Source: Halalkalicoccus jeotgali B3 | Lineage (GTDB): Archaea > Halobacteriota > Halobacteria > Halobacteriales > Halalkalicoccaceae | Assembly (NCBI RefSeq): GCF_000196895.1 | Contig: NC_014297.1 | Location: 310,001-374,000, forward strand | Length of the DNA: 64,000 nt | Direction: 5' to 3' | Shown here: positions 34,098 through 41,772 of the stretch, one piece after another | How positions within the stretch are numbered: position 1 is the stretch's first letter | Layout: the number at the start of each line of letters is the position of its first letter | Notes under the pieces: generated by a model | Told to the model about the DNA's origin: nothing | Seen by the model: the letters and a program-made list of their open reading frames with translations, nothing else | The model's database searches: none | Translations under genes and position numbers: made by a program

Positions 34098-34181
34098 CCC
34101 CGAATCACCATCTATGGCGTGCATAACGCCGCTCTAGCGACTCCATACCTATCCCCGGTGCGACACTCTCTCATCGTGAGA

Positions 34182-34307
34182 ATGTGGCTCGCCGTCCTCG
34201 CCCTCGTGTGGCTCCTCTGGCTCGTCGTGGTTATCGGCCTGCTCGTCGCCGAAGGCCGGCGGGACGCCGTCCCCGTCGGCTCGGTCGATCCCACCTCACA
34301 GGGCTGA
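34182..34307 (+). CDS. Small single-helix membrane protein
   Basis: This protein has 41 residues from ATG 34182 (GTG 34158 or ATG 34119 would lengthen it). One strong hydrophobic helix (MWLAVLALVWLLWLVVVIGL) is followed by a short polar tail. No family is recognised. It is convergent with the helicase gene, 5 bp away. Confidence 0.45.
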   Translation: MWLAVLALVWLLWLVVVIGLLVAEGRRDAVPVGSVDPTSQG

Positions 34308-34312
34308 ACCGA

Positions 34313-36382
34313 TCACCCCTCCTCGCCGTGGAGTTCCATCTCTGCGACGATGTCGAGCGGATCGTCTCCCTTTCTGATCCCGTCGAGGATCTTGAACGCC
34401 TCGTCGGGTGCGAGGAAATGTCGGGTGATGGCCCGTCCCAAGGGAGTGGGCTCGAGTCCGTCGATAAAACCGTATTCCAGTAGCTTGCCGATCGCGTGAG
34501 TGGTCGGGATCTCCCCGATCATCCGGTCGTTGAGCGATTTCGCGCGCTTGCCGCCGACGGTCACGTTCGCGAGTGTCTCCTCGATCGCCGCCGACTCGTC
34601 GTACTGGGTGCGAACTGGCTCCATCTCGTCTTTCAGCAGGGTGAAGGCGACCTCGTCCTCGGTCCCTTCCATGCTGTTGTGATAGCTACAGTCGGGCTCG
34701 ACGAGCAGGTAGACCGTCCCGCGGTCGTGGTAGTCGGGCCGGCCCGCACGTCCGAGCATCTGGTGGAACTCCTGGACCGAGAGCCACTCGATGCCCATCG
34801 CCAGCGAGTCGAAGATCACCTGCGAGGCCGGGAAGTCCACCCCTGCAGCCAGTGCCGCGGTGGTGACGACCGCCGAGAGCTCCTGGTCTGCGAACATCCG
34901 CTCGACCTTCTTGCGCCGGCCGTAATCCAACCCAGCGTGATACGGTGCGGCGTTGTACTCGATCTTCCGGCTGATCTCGTGACAGCGCCGCCGGGAGTTC
35001 GTGAAGACGATCGTCTGGCCGCGATAGCCCTTCGAGGACTCGCGGTCGAACTCCCGCTTGACGAGCCGGTTCTCGATGCGGGGCTTTTCGGCCCCGTCCG
35101 CGAAGGTGAGGTGGCGCTCGATCGGAATTGGCCGTTCTTCGAACTCGATCAGCCGTGCGTCGAGCTTTCGGGCGAGCCACTCGGGGTTGCCGACGGTCGC
35201 CGAGAGGTAGATCCACTGGGCACCCGAGTACCCGCTTCCGGACTGTGATCGCTGCTCGCAGTAGTCCTTCAGTCGGGCGATCAGCCCGTCCAGCCGGTGG
35301 CCCCGCTCGCCCTCCTTTAGGGTGTGGACCTCGTCGATGACGACCGTTCCGACGTCGCCCAGATCCCGCCCCGTTCGGAGCGCGTGGTCGATCCCCTCGT
35401 AGGTGCCGACGATTACGTCCGCGCCGGGATCGAATCGATTGCCGTCGTCCCGGACCCGGCTCGCGCCCACCCGCAGGGTGACGTCCACGAGGTCGCCGTA
35501 CTCGTCGCGAAAGTCCTCGTGTTTCTGGTTCGCGAGCGCCACCAGGGGTACGAGAAAGAGCATCTTCCCCTCGCCCTGTAACACGCGGTCGACCCCGGCC
35601 ATCTCCCCGACCAGCGTCTTGCCGGTCGCCGTCGCCGAAACCACTAGCTGATCGTCGCCTTTCGCCTGCGGGCCCCCGAACAGCCCGTTCTCGACGGCGA
35701 GGCTCTGGACCGGCAGGAGGTCCTCGAAGCGCCCCTCCAATAGCGTCTGTAGATCCGGATGTAGATCCAGCGAGGAGACGGGAACGGAGTCGACCTCGTC
35801 GGTCGTGGCGCTGATCTCGTCGAACTTCGTGAGATCGGGGTCCAGTTGGCCCTGCAGCAGATTCGTGATCCGATTCAGGTCCTGCACTTCGAGCAGCAGG
35901 TCTTTCAGGCGCTCTTCTGCCGCGCCCGTCACCCCGCCCGCATAGGAGAGTTCCCGTTCGAGTTCGAGGAACGCACAGTCCGGACAGATCTGCTCACGCC
36001 CGGTCTCGATCGCCGTCCCGTCGGTGATCGGGGAGTATCGTCCCGCCGAGGCACAGAGCCGGCAGGTCCTGACGACACGTGCGTCGAGCTGGTAACCCGA
36101 GAGCATCTCCCGGAGCTCCTCGCGGCCCTTCCGGGACGTCTGCTCGGAGATGCGGATCCGCTCGGCCCCGCGGGCGAACTCGACGAACTCCTCCGGGCTG
36201 CGCGGCTCCTGGGTCGAGTCGCGCTTGATGCGGAACTTCCCGGGGCGGGGACCTGCGCTCGTCTCCTTGAGCCCGAGAACGGCCTGAAACAGTCGCTCGT
36301 CGTTCCTGATGGGCACGGCGAGGTACTCGTCGCCGGTCTCGTGGAGGAAGAGCGTCCCGACCCGCTGGCGCTGCGTTGACAC
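34313..36382 (-). CDS. Archaeal SF2 DEAD/DEAH (Ski2/Hel308-like) helicase with N-terminal zinc-binding domain
   Basis: This protein has 689 residues. Residues 1-180 form an archaeal N-terminal extension with two CxxC pairs (Cys107/110 and Cys133/136), likely a zinc site. The helicase core follows: Q-motif-like LLPVQSLAVENGL, Walker A SATATGKT (249-256), DEVH (350-353), LSATVGN and the second RecA domain with IVFTNSRRRCHEI, TTAALAAGVDFPA and QMLGRAGRPDYHDRG. A C-terminal part of about 130 residues resembles the Hel308/Ski2 winged helix. It is ATP-dependent, probably acting on DNA or RNA. No N-terminal nuclease is visible. A TATA-like CACAAATACC lies about 25 bp upstream. Confidence 0.88.
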   Translation of the reverse strand: MSTQRQRVGTLFLHETGDEYLAVPIRNDERLFQAVLGLKETSAGPRPGKFRIKRDSTQEPRSPEEFVEFARGAERIRISEQTSRKGREELREMLSGYQLDARVVRTCRLCASAGRYSPITDGTAIETGREQICPDCAFLELERELSYAGGVTGAAEERLKDLLLEVQDLNRITNLLQGQLDPDLTKFDEISATTDEVDSVPVSSLDLHPDLQTLLEGRFEDLLPVQSLAVENGLFGGPQAKGDDQLVVSATATGKTLVGEMAGVDRVLQGEGKMLFLVPLVALANQKHEDFRDEYGDLVDVTLRVGASRVRDDGNRFDPGADVIVGTYEGIDHALRTGRDLGDVGTVVIDEVHTLKEGERGHRLDGLIARLKDYCEQRSQSGSGYSGAQWIYLSATVGNPEWLARKLDARLIEFEERPIPIERHLTFADGAEKPRIENRLVKREFDRESSKGYRGQTIVFTNSRRRCHEISRKIEYNAAPYHAGLDYGRRKKVERMFADQELSAVVTTAALAAGVDFPASQVIFDSLAMGIEWLSVQEFHQMLGRAGRPDYHDRGTVYLLVEPDCSYHNSMEGTEDEVAFTLLKDEMEPVRTQYDESAAIEETLANVTVGGKRAKSLNDRMIGEIPTTHAIGKLLEYGFIDGLEPTPLGRAITRHFLAPDEAFKILDGIRKGDDPLDIVAEMELHGEEG

Positions 36383-36403
36383 TGGCGGCCCTACGAGCGC
36401 GAG

Positions 36404-36413
36404 GTATTTGTGC
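36404..36413 (-). promoter_or_regulatory. TATA-like box of the helicase gene
   Basis: CACAAATACC on the minus strand lies 22-31 bp before the ATG, with spacing typical of leaderless transcripts. Confidence 0.4.
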
Positions 36414-36439
36414 CTGTCACTCTCCGGGCGTTCGGGTAC

Positions 36440-37252
36440 TCAGAACACGACGAGCCAGCCCACTGCGATCACACACGTCGCGAGCGCGATAGGGGCCCCG
36501 ACGGCAACCAGCCGGCCGATCGACAGCGAGACTCCACGCTGGGCGGCGGTTTCGAGGACGATCAGCGTCGCCGCGCTCCCGATCGGCGTCGCGTTGCCCG
36601 CGAGGGTCGAGACCGCCGCCAGCAGGAGCCACCCGGTCGGATCGGAGGTCGTCTCCGACAGCAGGATCACCGCCGGGACGTTGCTCACGACGTTCGAGAG
36701 GACGAACGTCCCGGCCGCGAACGCCAGCGGCCCGTCGAGCCGGGCGAGGGCGGTCTCGACGACTGTCCCCGACAGCGATCCCACGAGAACGAACATCCCG
36801 GCGAACAGGACGAGGATCCCCCAGTCGATCCAGCCGATGAGCTCGGTGCCGGGGACTCGGTCGACCGCCCGGACGAGGATCGGCGTCAGTAACAACACCG
36901 TCGCGTCGTTGAGCGCGATCGCCGAAAGTCCCGCCGCAGCGAGCAGCGTCCCGAGCACTAGTTGCCGGCTCGTCCGCAGGCGCGTGACGAGGACCGTCCC
37001 GACCCATCCGTAGAACCCGCTCATCGCCAGCGCCTCGACGTGGAGCATCATCCCGAACAGCAACAACAGCGTATCGGCGTGGACGCTCGCGAGCGCGTCG
37101 TCGGGCGAGATCGCCCCGACGGCGACGACGACGACGGCGCCGAACGCCGCCGTGACCGACCGGTCGAGGGGGATCCGACCCAACCGCCGGACGAACAACA
37201 GCCCGAAGGTCCCGACGACGATACCGATCGTGAGCGGGCTCGAGGCCATCAC
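36440..37252 (-). CDS. Short SLC13/ArsB-NhaD-type anion permease, apparently lacking its central helices
   Basis: This protein has 270 residues where ion-transporter superfamily members usually have about 400 or more. The N-terminal half is typical (VTAAFGAVVVVAVGAIS, HADTLLLLFGMMLHVEAL, LSAIALNDATVLLLTPIL). The C-terminal half also matches (WGILVLFAGMFVLVGSL, LSNVVSNVPAVILL, STLAGNATPIGSAATLIVLE). Between them the segment that normally carries the first GNPQN-like re-entrant loop and two or three helices seems absent: LVRAVDRVPG leads straight into the start of the second repeat. It is either a natural short form or an in-frame deletion product. The frame is open throughout and I see no stop or frameshift. 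Confidence 0.7.
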   Translation of the reverse strand: MMASSPLTIGIVVGTFGLLFVRRLGRIPLDRSVTAAFGAVVVVAVGAISPDDALASVHADTLLLLFGMMLHVEALAMSGFYGWVGTVLVTRLRTSRQLVLGTLLAAAGLSAIALNDATVLLLTPILVRAVDRVPGTELIGWIDWGILVLFAGMFVLVGSLSGTVVETALARLDGPLAFAAGTFVLSNVVSNVPAVILLSETTSDPTGWLLLAAVSTLAGNATPIGSAATLIVLETAAQRGVSLSIGRLVAVGAPIALATCVIAVGWLVVF

Positions 37253-37316
37253 CTGCGAGGTCGGGCAAGAGGACGAAACCGGTGTCGATGCGCGCGAGGC
37301 GTCCGGCGACTGAACG

Positions 37317-37343
37317 CTTTTTACTATCGCTAGCTAACGTTAG
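37317..37343 (+). promoter_or_regulatory. Promoter and palindrome before the universal stress gene
   Basis: CTTTTTACTATC (37317-37328) is a TATA-like block 20-30 bp before the ATG. CTAACGTTAG at 37334-37343 is a perfect 10-bp palindrome at the likely transcription start, a possible operator. Confidence 0.45.
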
Positions 37344-37345
37344 TC

Positions 37346-38251
37346 ATGGCTACCGGCGCAGCATCGGGCGACGGGACGACGAACGGCGCGTACAGGTTGA
37401 TCGTCGCCGTCGGGGATCCGAGCTACTCTACTCAACTGGTCCGGACCGCCGTCGACATCGCACGTGCGCAGGGCGGCGAGGTGATGGTCATCACCGTTGT
37501 CCACAAACCCCACGACTCGCCGTTTTCGGTCTTCTCCGACGAGGCGATCAGGACCGAGTTCGCGGGCGACCGCCGCGAGATACTCGAGAACGCGCTCGCG
37601 GTCGCCGACGATACCGTCCCGGTCGACGGCCGTGTCGTCGTCGGGACCGACGTGGCCCGCGCGATCCGGTCTGCGGTCGCGGAACTCGGCGCTGACGCGT
37701 TGCTGGTCGGCTGGCACGGCCGGCCTCGCAGGGGTGGAATCGTCCTCGGCTCGACCATCGACGACCTCCTGCGTCGGATCGACTGTGACGTGCTCGTCGA
37801 GCGGATCGGGCCGACCGCTGACGGCGTCGAACGCGTCCTGTTGCCGGTCGCGGGCGGCCCGCACCTCTCGCTTGCGGCGAGCGTCGCGGAAGCGATCGCC
37901 GGAGCCAATGACGCGACGGTGGTCGTGTTGTCGGTGGTCGCCCCGAGCGCCGACGAGGCCGAACGGGAAACCGCCCGCGGGCACATCGAGGAGGCGACTG
38001 ACCTGCTCTCGGTTCCGATCGAAACAGAACTCTTGGAGGCAAGCGGGGTCGAGGACGCCGTCGTCGAGGCTGCCGCCGAGTGTGATCTCGTCGTCTTCGG
38101 GGCGACCAGACGCGGGGTGGTGCGGCGCCGACTCGTCGGGTCGGTCCCCCAAGCCGTTGGGCGCCGTTCGAATCGGACTGTGATCGTCGCCCGACGACGC
38201 CTCGATCGGTCGCTCTTCGGTCGGTTGGCCGGTCGTCTGTGGGACCGCTGA
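37346..38251 (+). CDS. Universal stress protein with two UspA domains
   Basis: This protein has 301 residues and two tandem Usp folds. The first starts YRLIVAVGDPSYSTQLVRTAVDIA (residues 17-40) and ends with ADALLVGWHGRPRRGGIVLGSTIDDLLRR. The second starts VERVLLPVAGGPHLSLAASVAEA and ends with DLVVFGATRRGVVRRRLVGSV. The G-2x-G-9x-G(S/T) nucleotide pattern is present in the first domain and partly in the second. It probably has a stress-related ATP- or nucleotide-binding role. It is divergent from the short permease gene. Confidence 0.86.
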   Translation: MATGAASGDGTTNGAYRLIVAVGDPSYSTQLVRTAVDIARAQGGEVMVITVVHKPHDSPFSVFSDEAIRTEFAGDRREILENALAVADDTVPVDGRVVVGTDVARAIRSAVAELGADALLVGWHGRPRRGGIVLGSTIDDLLRRIDCDVLVERIGPTADGVERVLLPVAGGPHLSLAASVAEAIAGANDATVVVLSVVAPSADEAERETARGHIEEATDLLSVPIETELLEASGVEDAVVEAAAECDLVVFGATRRGVVRRRLVGSVPQAVGRRSNRTVIVARRRLDRSLFGRLAGRLWDR

Positions 38252-38270
38252 CCCCCGGTCGGCCGGATGT

Positions 38271-38280
38271 GTTTTATACG
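38271..38280 (+). promoter_or_regulatory. TATA box of the site-2 protease gene
   Basis: GTTTTATACG lies 24-33 bp in front of the ATG at 38304, consistent with a leaderless transcript. Confidence 0.55.
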
Positions 38281-38303
38281 TCTGCTTCCCCAATCTCCCA
38301 GCA

Positions 38304-39533
38304 ATGTTCAAGAGTTTCCGGATCGGTTCGCTTTTCGGGATTCCGATCAAGTTAGACGTGTCTTTTCTGCTGATCCTCCCGGTCTTCGCGTGGCTGATCG
38401 GTGCACAGATCGAACTCCTCGTGGGCCCGCTGAATGCGGTCTTCGGCCGAGGGCTCGACGCCGCGGCTCTCACCGCCGGCTCCCGGCCGTGGATCCTCGG
38501 TCTCACGGCCGCGATCGGCCTGTTCGTCGGCGTCGTCTTACACGAACTGGGGCACTCCCTCGTCGCGATCCGCTATGGCTACCCGATCGACTCGATCACG
38601 CTGTGGATCTTCGGGGGATTGGCCCAGCTCACCGACCAACCCGAGGACTGGAAACAGGAGTTTCTCATCGCTATCGCCGGCCCCATCGTCAGCGTCCTCG
38701 TGGGTATCGGCTCGTATCTGCTCCTGTTTATCGTCCCGTCCGGGTTCGACGGGGCCGTCTTCGTACTCGCGTATCTCGCCCTGTTGAACGTCGCGCTCGC
38801 GGGGTTCAACATGTTGCCGGCGTTCCCAATGGACGGCGGGCGCGTCCTGCGGGCACTGCTCGCGCGGAACCGACCCTTCGCGCGTGCGACCCAGATCGCA
38901 GCCGAGGTCGGTAAACTGTTCGCGTTGCTCATGGGCCTGTTCGGCCTGTTGCAGCTCAACGTCATCCTCATTGGCATCGCCTTTTTCGTCTACATCGCCG
39001 CCTCGGGCGAAGCCCAGCAGACCGTCCTGAACGCCGCCTTCGAGGGTGTTCGGGTCGAGGACATCATGACCTCGGACGAGGAAGTCGACAGCGTCTCGCC
39101 CGAGACGTCGGTCGCCGACCTCCTCGAACGCATGTTCTCCGAGCGCCATACCGGCTACCCGGTGATGGAGAACGGACGGCTCGCGGGGATCGTCACCCTC
39201 TCCGACGCCCGCGAGGTCGAACCCGTCGAGCGGGACGCCTACACCGTCGATGACGTAATGACCACGGAGTTGGAGACGATCGCGCCCGACGCCGAGGCGA
39301 TGGAGGCGCTCAACCGGATGCAACAACTGAGGATCGGTCGGCTACTCGTCCTCGAGGACGACCGGCTGGTGGGCCTGATCTCCCGGACCGACCTGATGAC
39401 CGCGCTCAACATCATCAAGTCGAGTGGCTCGATCGAGACTTCCCGGCGGGCGACCGACGACCCCGGTCGATCCGCCCGTACCTCGAATCCCGACCGGGAC
39501 GGGACCCCCGAGTCGGATCGGCGCTGGGAGTAG
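38304..39533 (+). CDS. Site-2 protease family membrane metalloprotease with CBS pair
   Basis: This protein has 409 residues. About six hydrophobic helices carry the zinc site: HELGHS (His80, Glu81, His84) and the third ligand in NMLPAFPMDGGRVLRALL (Asp177). Residues about 248-365 form two CBS domains (VEDIMTSDEEVDSVSPETS and VDDVMTTELETIAPDAEA), which bind adenine nucleotides and could regulate activity. The tail of about 40 residues is hydrophilic. SpoIVFB-type members cut membrane-bound regulators. Candidate substrates in this window are the membrane-anchored HTH proteins (speculative). It is convergent with hsp20, 10 bp apart. Confidence 0.9.
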   Translation: MFKSFRIGSLFGIPIKLDVSFLLILPVFAWLIGAQIELLVGPLNAVFGRGLDAAALTAGSRPWILGLTAAIGLFVGVVLHELGHSLVAIRYGYPIDSITLWIFGGLAQLTDQPEDWKQEFLIAIAGPIVSVLVGIGSYLLLFIVPSGFDGAVFVLAYLALLNVALAGFNMLPAFPMDGGRVLRALLARNRPFARATQIAAEVGKLFALLMGLFGLLQLNVILIGIAFFVYIAASGEAQQTVLNAAFEGVRVEDIMTSDEEVDSVSPETSVADLLERMFSERHTGYPVMENGRLAGIVTLSDAREVEPVERDAYTVDDVMTTELETIAPDAEAMEALNRMQQLRIGRLLVLEDDRLVGLISRTDLMTALNIIKSSGSIETSRRATDDPGRSARTSNPDRDGTPESDRRWE

Positions 39534-39543
39534 CTCCATCGGC

Positions 39544-39960
39544 TCAGTCGATGTCGATCCGCGAGCCGTCGTCTGCGGGCCGTTCGTGGGTCGGAAGGTG
39601 AACCTCGAGGACGCCGTTGCGGTAGCTCGCGGTGATCTCCTCGACGATCACATCCCCGACGTGGAGTCGCTCGTGGACGTGGCGGGTGTGACGTTCGGCG
39701 GTCGTCCCGTCGTCGCTGGCGCTCTTGTGGGTTGCCTCGATCGAGACGACGCCGTCGTCGTATCGGAGGTCGATCTCTTCCTTCTCGAAGCCCGGCACGT
39801 CGGCCAGAAGGACGTACCCCTCCTCGTCCGTATCGAGACTCAGGTTGAGGTCACGCTGTCCGCCCATCGTCGGGTGGTCGTCCCAGCCGCTCCACATCGT
39901 TCGGCCCATCTGTTCGAACAGTCGATCCATTTCATCGAAGGGGTATCGTCGCATTGCCAT
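39544..39960 (-). CDS. Hsp20/alpha-crystallin small heat-shock protein
   Basis: This 138-residue protein is counted from ATG 39960 (another ATG at 39954). It has an N-terminal arm with PFDEMDRLFEQMGRTM, then an alpha-crystallin domain (LNLSLDTDEEGYVLLADVPGFEKEEIDLRYDDGVVSI). The end is ASYRNGVLEVHLP, which contains the GVLEV variant of the conserved G-x-L motif. It is an ATP-independent chaperone binding unfolded proteins. The promoter region contains CTATATC at 39991-39997, about 35 bp upstream. Confidence 0.9.
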   Translation of the reverse strand: MAMRRYPFDEMDRLFEQMGRTMWSGWDDHPTMGGQRDLNLSLDTDEEGYVLLADVPGFEKEEIDLRYDDGVVSIEATHKSASDDGTTAERHTRHVHERLHVGDVIVEEITASYRNGVLEVHLPTHERPADDGSRIDID

Positions 39961-39990
39961 TTCGATCAATTATACTGATTGTCCGCGGTT

Positions 39991-39997
39991 CTATATC
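39991..39997 (-). promoter_or_regulatory. TATA-like box of hsp20
   Basis: GATATAG on the minus strand lies about 31-37 bp in front of ATG 39960. A second AT-rich block, AATTATACTGATT at 39968-39980, lies between it and the start. Confidence 0.4.
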
Positions 39998-40059
39998 TCG
40001 CTTTCGAGAGTCCTGTTAGCACTCGCAGGACGATTTACTCGATTCCGAATCGCAGTAAC

Positions 40060-40068
40060 TTCTTATGG
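40060..40068 (+). promoter_or_regulatory. TATA-like box of the DUF7557 gene
   Basis: TTCTTATGG lies 23-31 bp before the ATG at 40091, the usual leaderless spacing. Confidence 0.4.
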
Positions 40069-40090
40069 CAAGCGGTTGTATAGTTGGGTG

Positions 40091-40219
40091 ATGCCAGAGA
40101 TCACCGTCTCCGACTCGCTGTACCGACAGCTCGAAAACGCCTCCGACGAAGGGGACTTCGAGTCGGCGCTGTGGGAGATGACCTACCTGTTCCAGCGCGG
40201 TAACGACCCCTCGGAGTAG
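40091..40219 (+). CDS. Small DUF7557-like protein
   Basis: This protein has 42 residues and begins MPEITVSDSLYRQLENAS, the pattern of a short beta strand followed by a helix seen in haloarchaeal DUF7557 proteins, which resemble antitoxin or ribbon-helix-helix N-termini. The second half (FESALWEMTYLFQRGND) replaces the usual helix. No toxin gene is adjacent. A TATA-like box at the right distance supports expression. Confidence 0.65.
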   Translation: MPEITVSDSLYRQLENASDEGDFESALWEMTYLFQRGNDPSE

Positions 40220-40289
40220 TCGCTCGTTTCGTATCGTTGATCCCACCCGTCCCCAGCCGTTGGCTCTTTCGGTGAGAGTCACTCCTGTC

Positions 40290-40320
40290 GGGTTCGTGGA
40301 ATCGAACCCCGGTCGCTCGG
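40290..40320 (-). other. tRNA 3'-end-like fragment
   Basis: Read on the minus strand this stretch contains GACCGGGGTTCGATTCCACG, which looks like a T arm (GGTTCGATTCC core) followed by an acceptor-like AACCCG. One stem pair is mismatched, and no D arm or anticodon arm is found upstream. It lies about 65 bp beyond the tRNA-His gene's 3' end. It may be a decayed tRNA piece or an old integration scar. Confidence 0.3.
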
Positions 40321-40385
40321 CCCGCTATAGATTCGATCGTCCCGTATTGTCCACCGCTGGTCGCGAAGTCGCTCGCCGCGAGAAG

Positions 40386-40459
40386 GTCCAGGTGCGAGAA
40401 TTGAACCCGCGTCTCAGCCTCCACAAGGCTGAAGGATAGGCCACTACCCCAACCCGGAC
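40386..40459 (-). tRNA. tRNA-His (anticodon GTG) with encoded G-1
   Basis: The cloverleaf on the minus strand has an 8-bp acceptor, GTCCGGGT pairing with ACCTGGAC. This includes the extra G-1 opposite C73 that identifies tRNA-His. The anticodon stem is CAGCC/GGCTG and the loop TTGTGGA gives anticodon GTG. The T arm has GGGTTCAATTC. CCA is not encoded. Confidence 0.95.
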
Positions 40460-40541
40460 ACATCCATCCCTACTCGTCCTGTGGCTGAAATACGTTACGA
40501 CTTCAGAACGCTTTTTCGCACCGCTGGCGTACCCCGATCTA

Positions 40542-40997
40542 GTGGCCATCACCGACAAGATCTACGTCAAGAACCACCGTCAACTCGCCTCCCAACTCGA
40601 CACCTCGATTCCCAAGGGAGCGTTCAAGGGGGCGACGCTCGACCTCCTCTTTCAAGGCGACGGACTGGAGAAACTCGACGAGGCCTCCCGTGAGCGGGTG
40701 CTGGATTTCGCACAGGACTTCCTCGATTGTGGCTGCGATACCAACCCCTACTGTGGCCACCCGGAACAGAAGTTCATGCGCTATCTCCTCGAACTCCGCG
40801 CCGGAGGGCTCGGCCCCGAGGCGATCGTCGATGTGATGAGCGACGACTACATGGTGTACGCCTACCCCGGTGACGTCCTCTCGTTTCTCGACGATTCAGT
40901 CAGAACGCTCGAAGCGATCGAGGCGCTCGCGGACGTCGAGGGGAACACGGAGATCGAGCACGCGGCAGGAACGAAAAAACGCGAGCTGTCGGGCTAA
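40542..40997 (+). CDS. Conserved haloarchaeal protein with a Cys/His cluster
   Basis: This 151-residue protein starts at GTG 40542 (MAITDKIYVKNHRQLASQLD). The middle holds DCGCDTNPYCGHPEQKF, a C-x-C-x5-C-x-H arrangement that could bind zinc or another metal. After it comes a helical region (KFMRYLLELRAGGLGPEAIV, YPGDVLSFLDDSVRTLEAIE). I recall near-identical proteins across haloarchaea as a DUF family (possibly DUF5814, not certain) without known function. It overlaps the convergent ribbon-helix-helix gene by 4 bp at the stops. Confidence 0.75.
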   Translation: MAITDKIYVKNHRQLASQLDTSIPKGAFKGATLDLLFQGDGLEKLDEASRERVLDFAQDFLDCGCDTNPYCGHPEQKFMRYLLELRAGGLGPEAIVDVMSDDYMVYAYPGDVLSFLDDSVRTLEAIEALADVEGNTEIEHAAGTKKRELSG

Positions 40998-41401
40998 CCC
41001 AGCCTGTAGCTGTCGGCTTTCTTTCCGTTTTCCCGGTCTAGCTCCTCTAAGTGGACGACATCGCTGACGTCCTCGTCGTCGAGCTGCTGACGAAGCTGCG
41101 TGATGTAGCGTTTGTGTTCGTCGAGCTGATCACGAAGGTGTTCGGCTTCGAGTTCGAGGCGTTCGTGCTCGCGAATGAAGCTCTTCGGTACCTCGACTTT
41201 CGGCGGGAACTCGTCTGCGGTTTCGCCGGCGAGTTCGTGCTCGGGAACCACTTGCACCTGGCCGTCGTGGGCAACCAGCGTATCGACGTAGTCGCGAAAC
41301 ACTGCCGACAGCGAGATGTCACGCTCCTCTGCGATCTCTCTGAGCGTCTCGAAGACGTCTTCGTTGACGCGAAACGAGATCGTCTTGTTCTTGTTGCCCA
41401 T
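40994..41401 (-). CDS. Ribbon-helix-helix regulator with C-terminal coiled coil
   Basis: This 135-residue protein starts at ATG 41401. Residues 1-45 form a CopG-type ribbon-helix-helix domain (KTISFRVNEDVFETLREIAE, DISLSAVFRDYVDTLV). Residues about 70-120 are strongly helical and heptad-like (EHERLELEAEHLRDQLDEHKR), a coiled coil for dimerisation or partner contact. It probably binds DNA; the target is unknown. It lies downstream of the rpa3-rpap3 genes and a small ORF on the same strand and could be cotranscribed. Confidence 0.8.
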   Translation of the reverse strand: MGNKNKTISFRVNEDVFETLREIAEERDISLSAVFRDYVDTLVAHDGQVQVVPEHELAGETADEFPPKVEVPKSFIREHERLELEAEHLRDQLDEHKRYITQLRQQLDDEDVSDVVHLEELDRENGKKADSYRLG

Positions 41402-41439
41402 TCTACCCTTTGTTCGTTCGTAACACACTTAATGGTTCG

Positions 41440-41667
41440 TCAGACGAGCGGTTGCTCCGCCGATATCTCGCGCACTCGCTCGCTTCTCTCGGCTGGCCGG
41501 CCGTCGGTTTCACTCGGCTCGTCCCGTTTTGCCGTCGCTCGGTCCTCCGCGTCCCCGCTCGGTGAGACGCCCATTTCGGCGTAGACCTCTTTCCAACCGG
41601 CGCTCGGGGAGGTTCGGCTGTTCGTCGTATCGATACGCTCTTGTCTCTCTTCGGGTTCGGTTTGCAT
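41440..41667 (-). CDS. Small acidic hypothetical protein
   Basis: This protein has 75 residues, rich in Glu, Arg, Ser and Thr, with a central segment AGWKEVYAEMGVSPSGDA that looks protein-like, unlike the frames around it. No family is recognised. It lies between rpap3 (105 bp) and the ribbon-helix-helix gene (38 bp) on the same strand. A GACGCC/GGCGTC hairpin at 41708-41727 separates it from rpap3. A chance open frame remains possible. Confidence 0.42.
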   Translation of the reverse strand: MQTEPEERQERIDTTNSRTSPSAGWKEVYAEMGVSPSGDAEDRATAKRDEPSETDGRPAERSERVREISAEQPLV

Positions 41668-41772
41668 GGGCTGATAGTCGGCCCTGTTCGGGTGGTAGTG
41701 ACACCCGGACGCCTCGGTTCTGGCGTCACTTTCGGGCGTGTGAGTCGAATCAGTCGAAAACGGTTCTCGTGG

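Noticed and set aside
36417-37268. 283-codon minus-strand frame overlapping the short permease
   Set aside because: Almost entirely Arg/Asp/Gly/Pro with no hydrophobic pattern; the alternative frame gives a clean transporter-like membrane protein.
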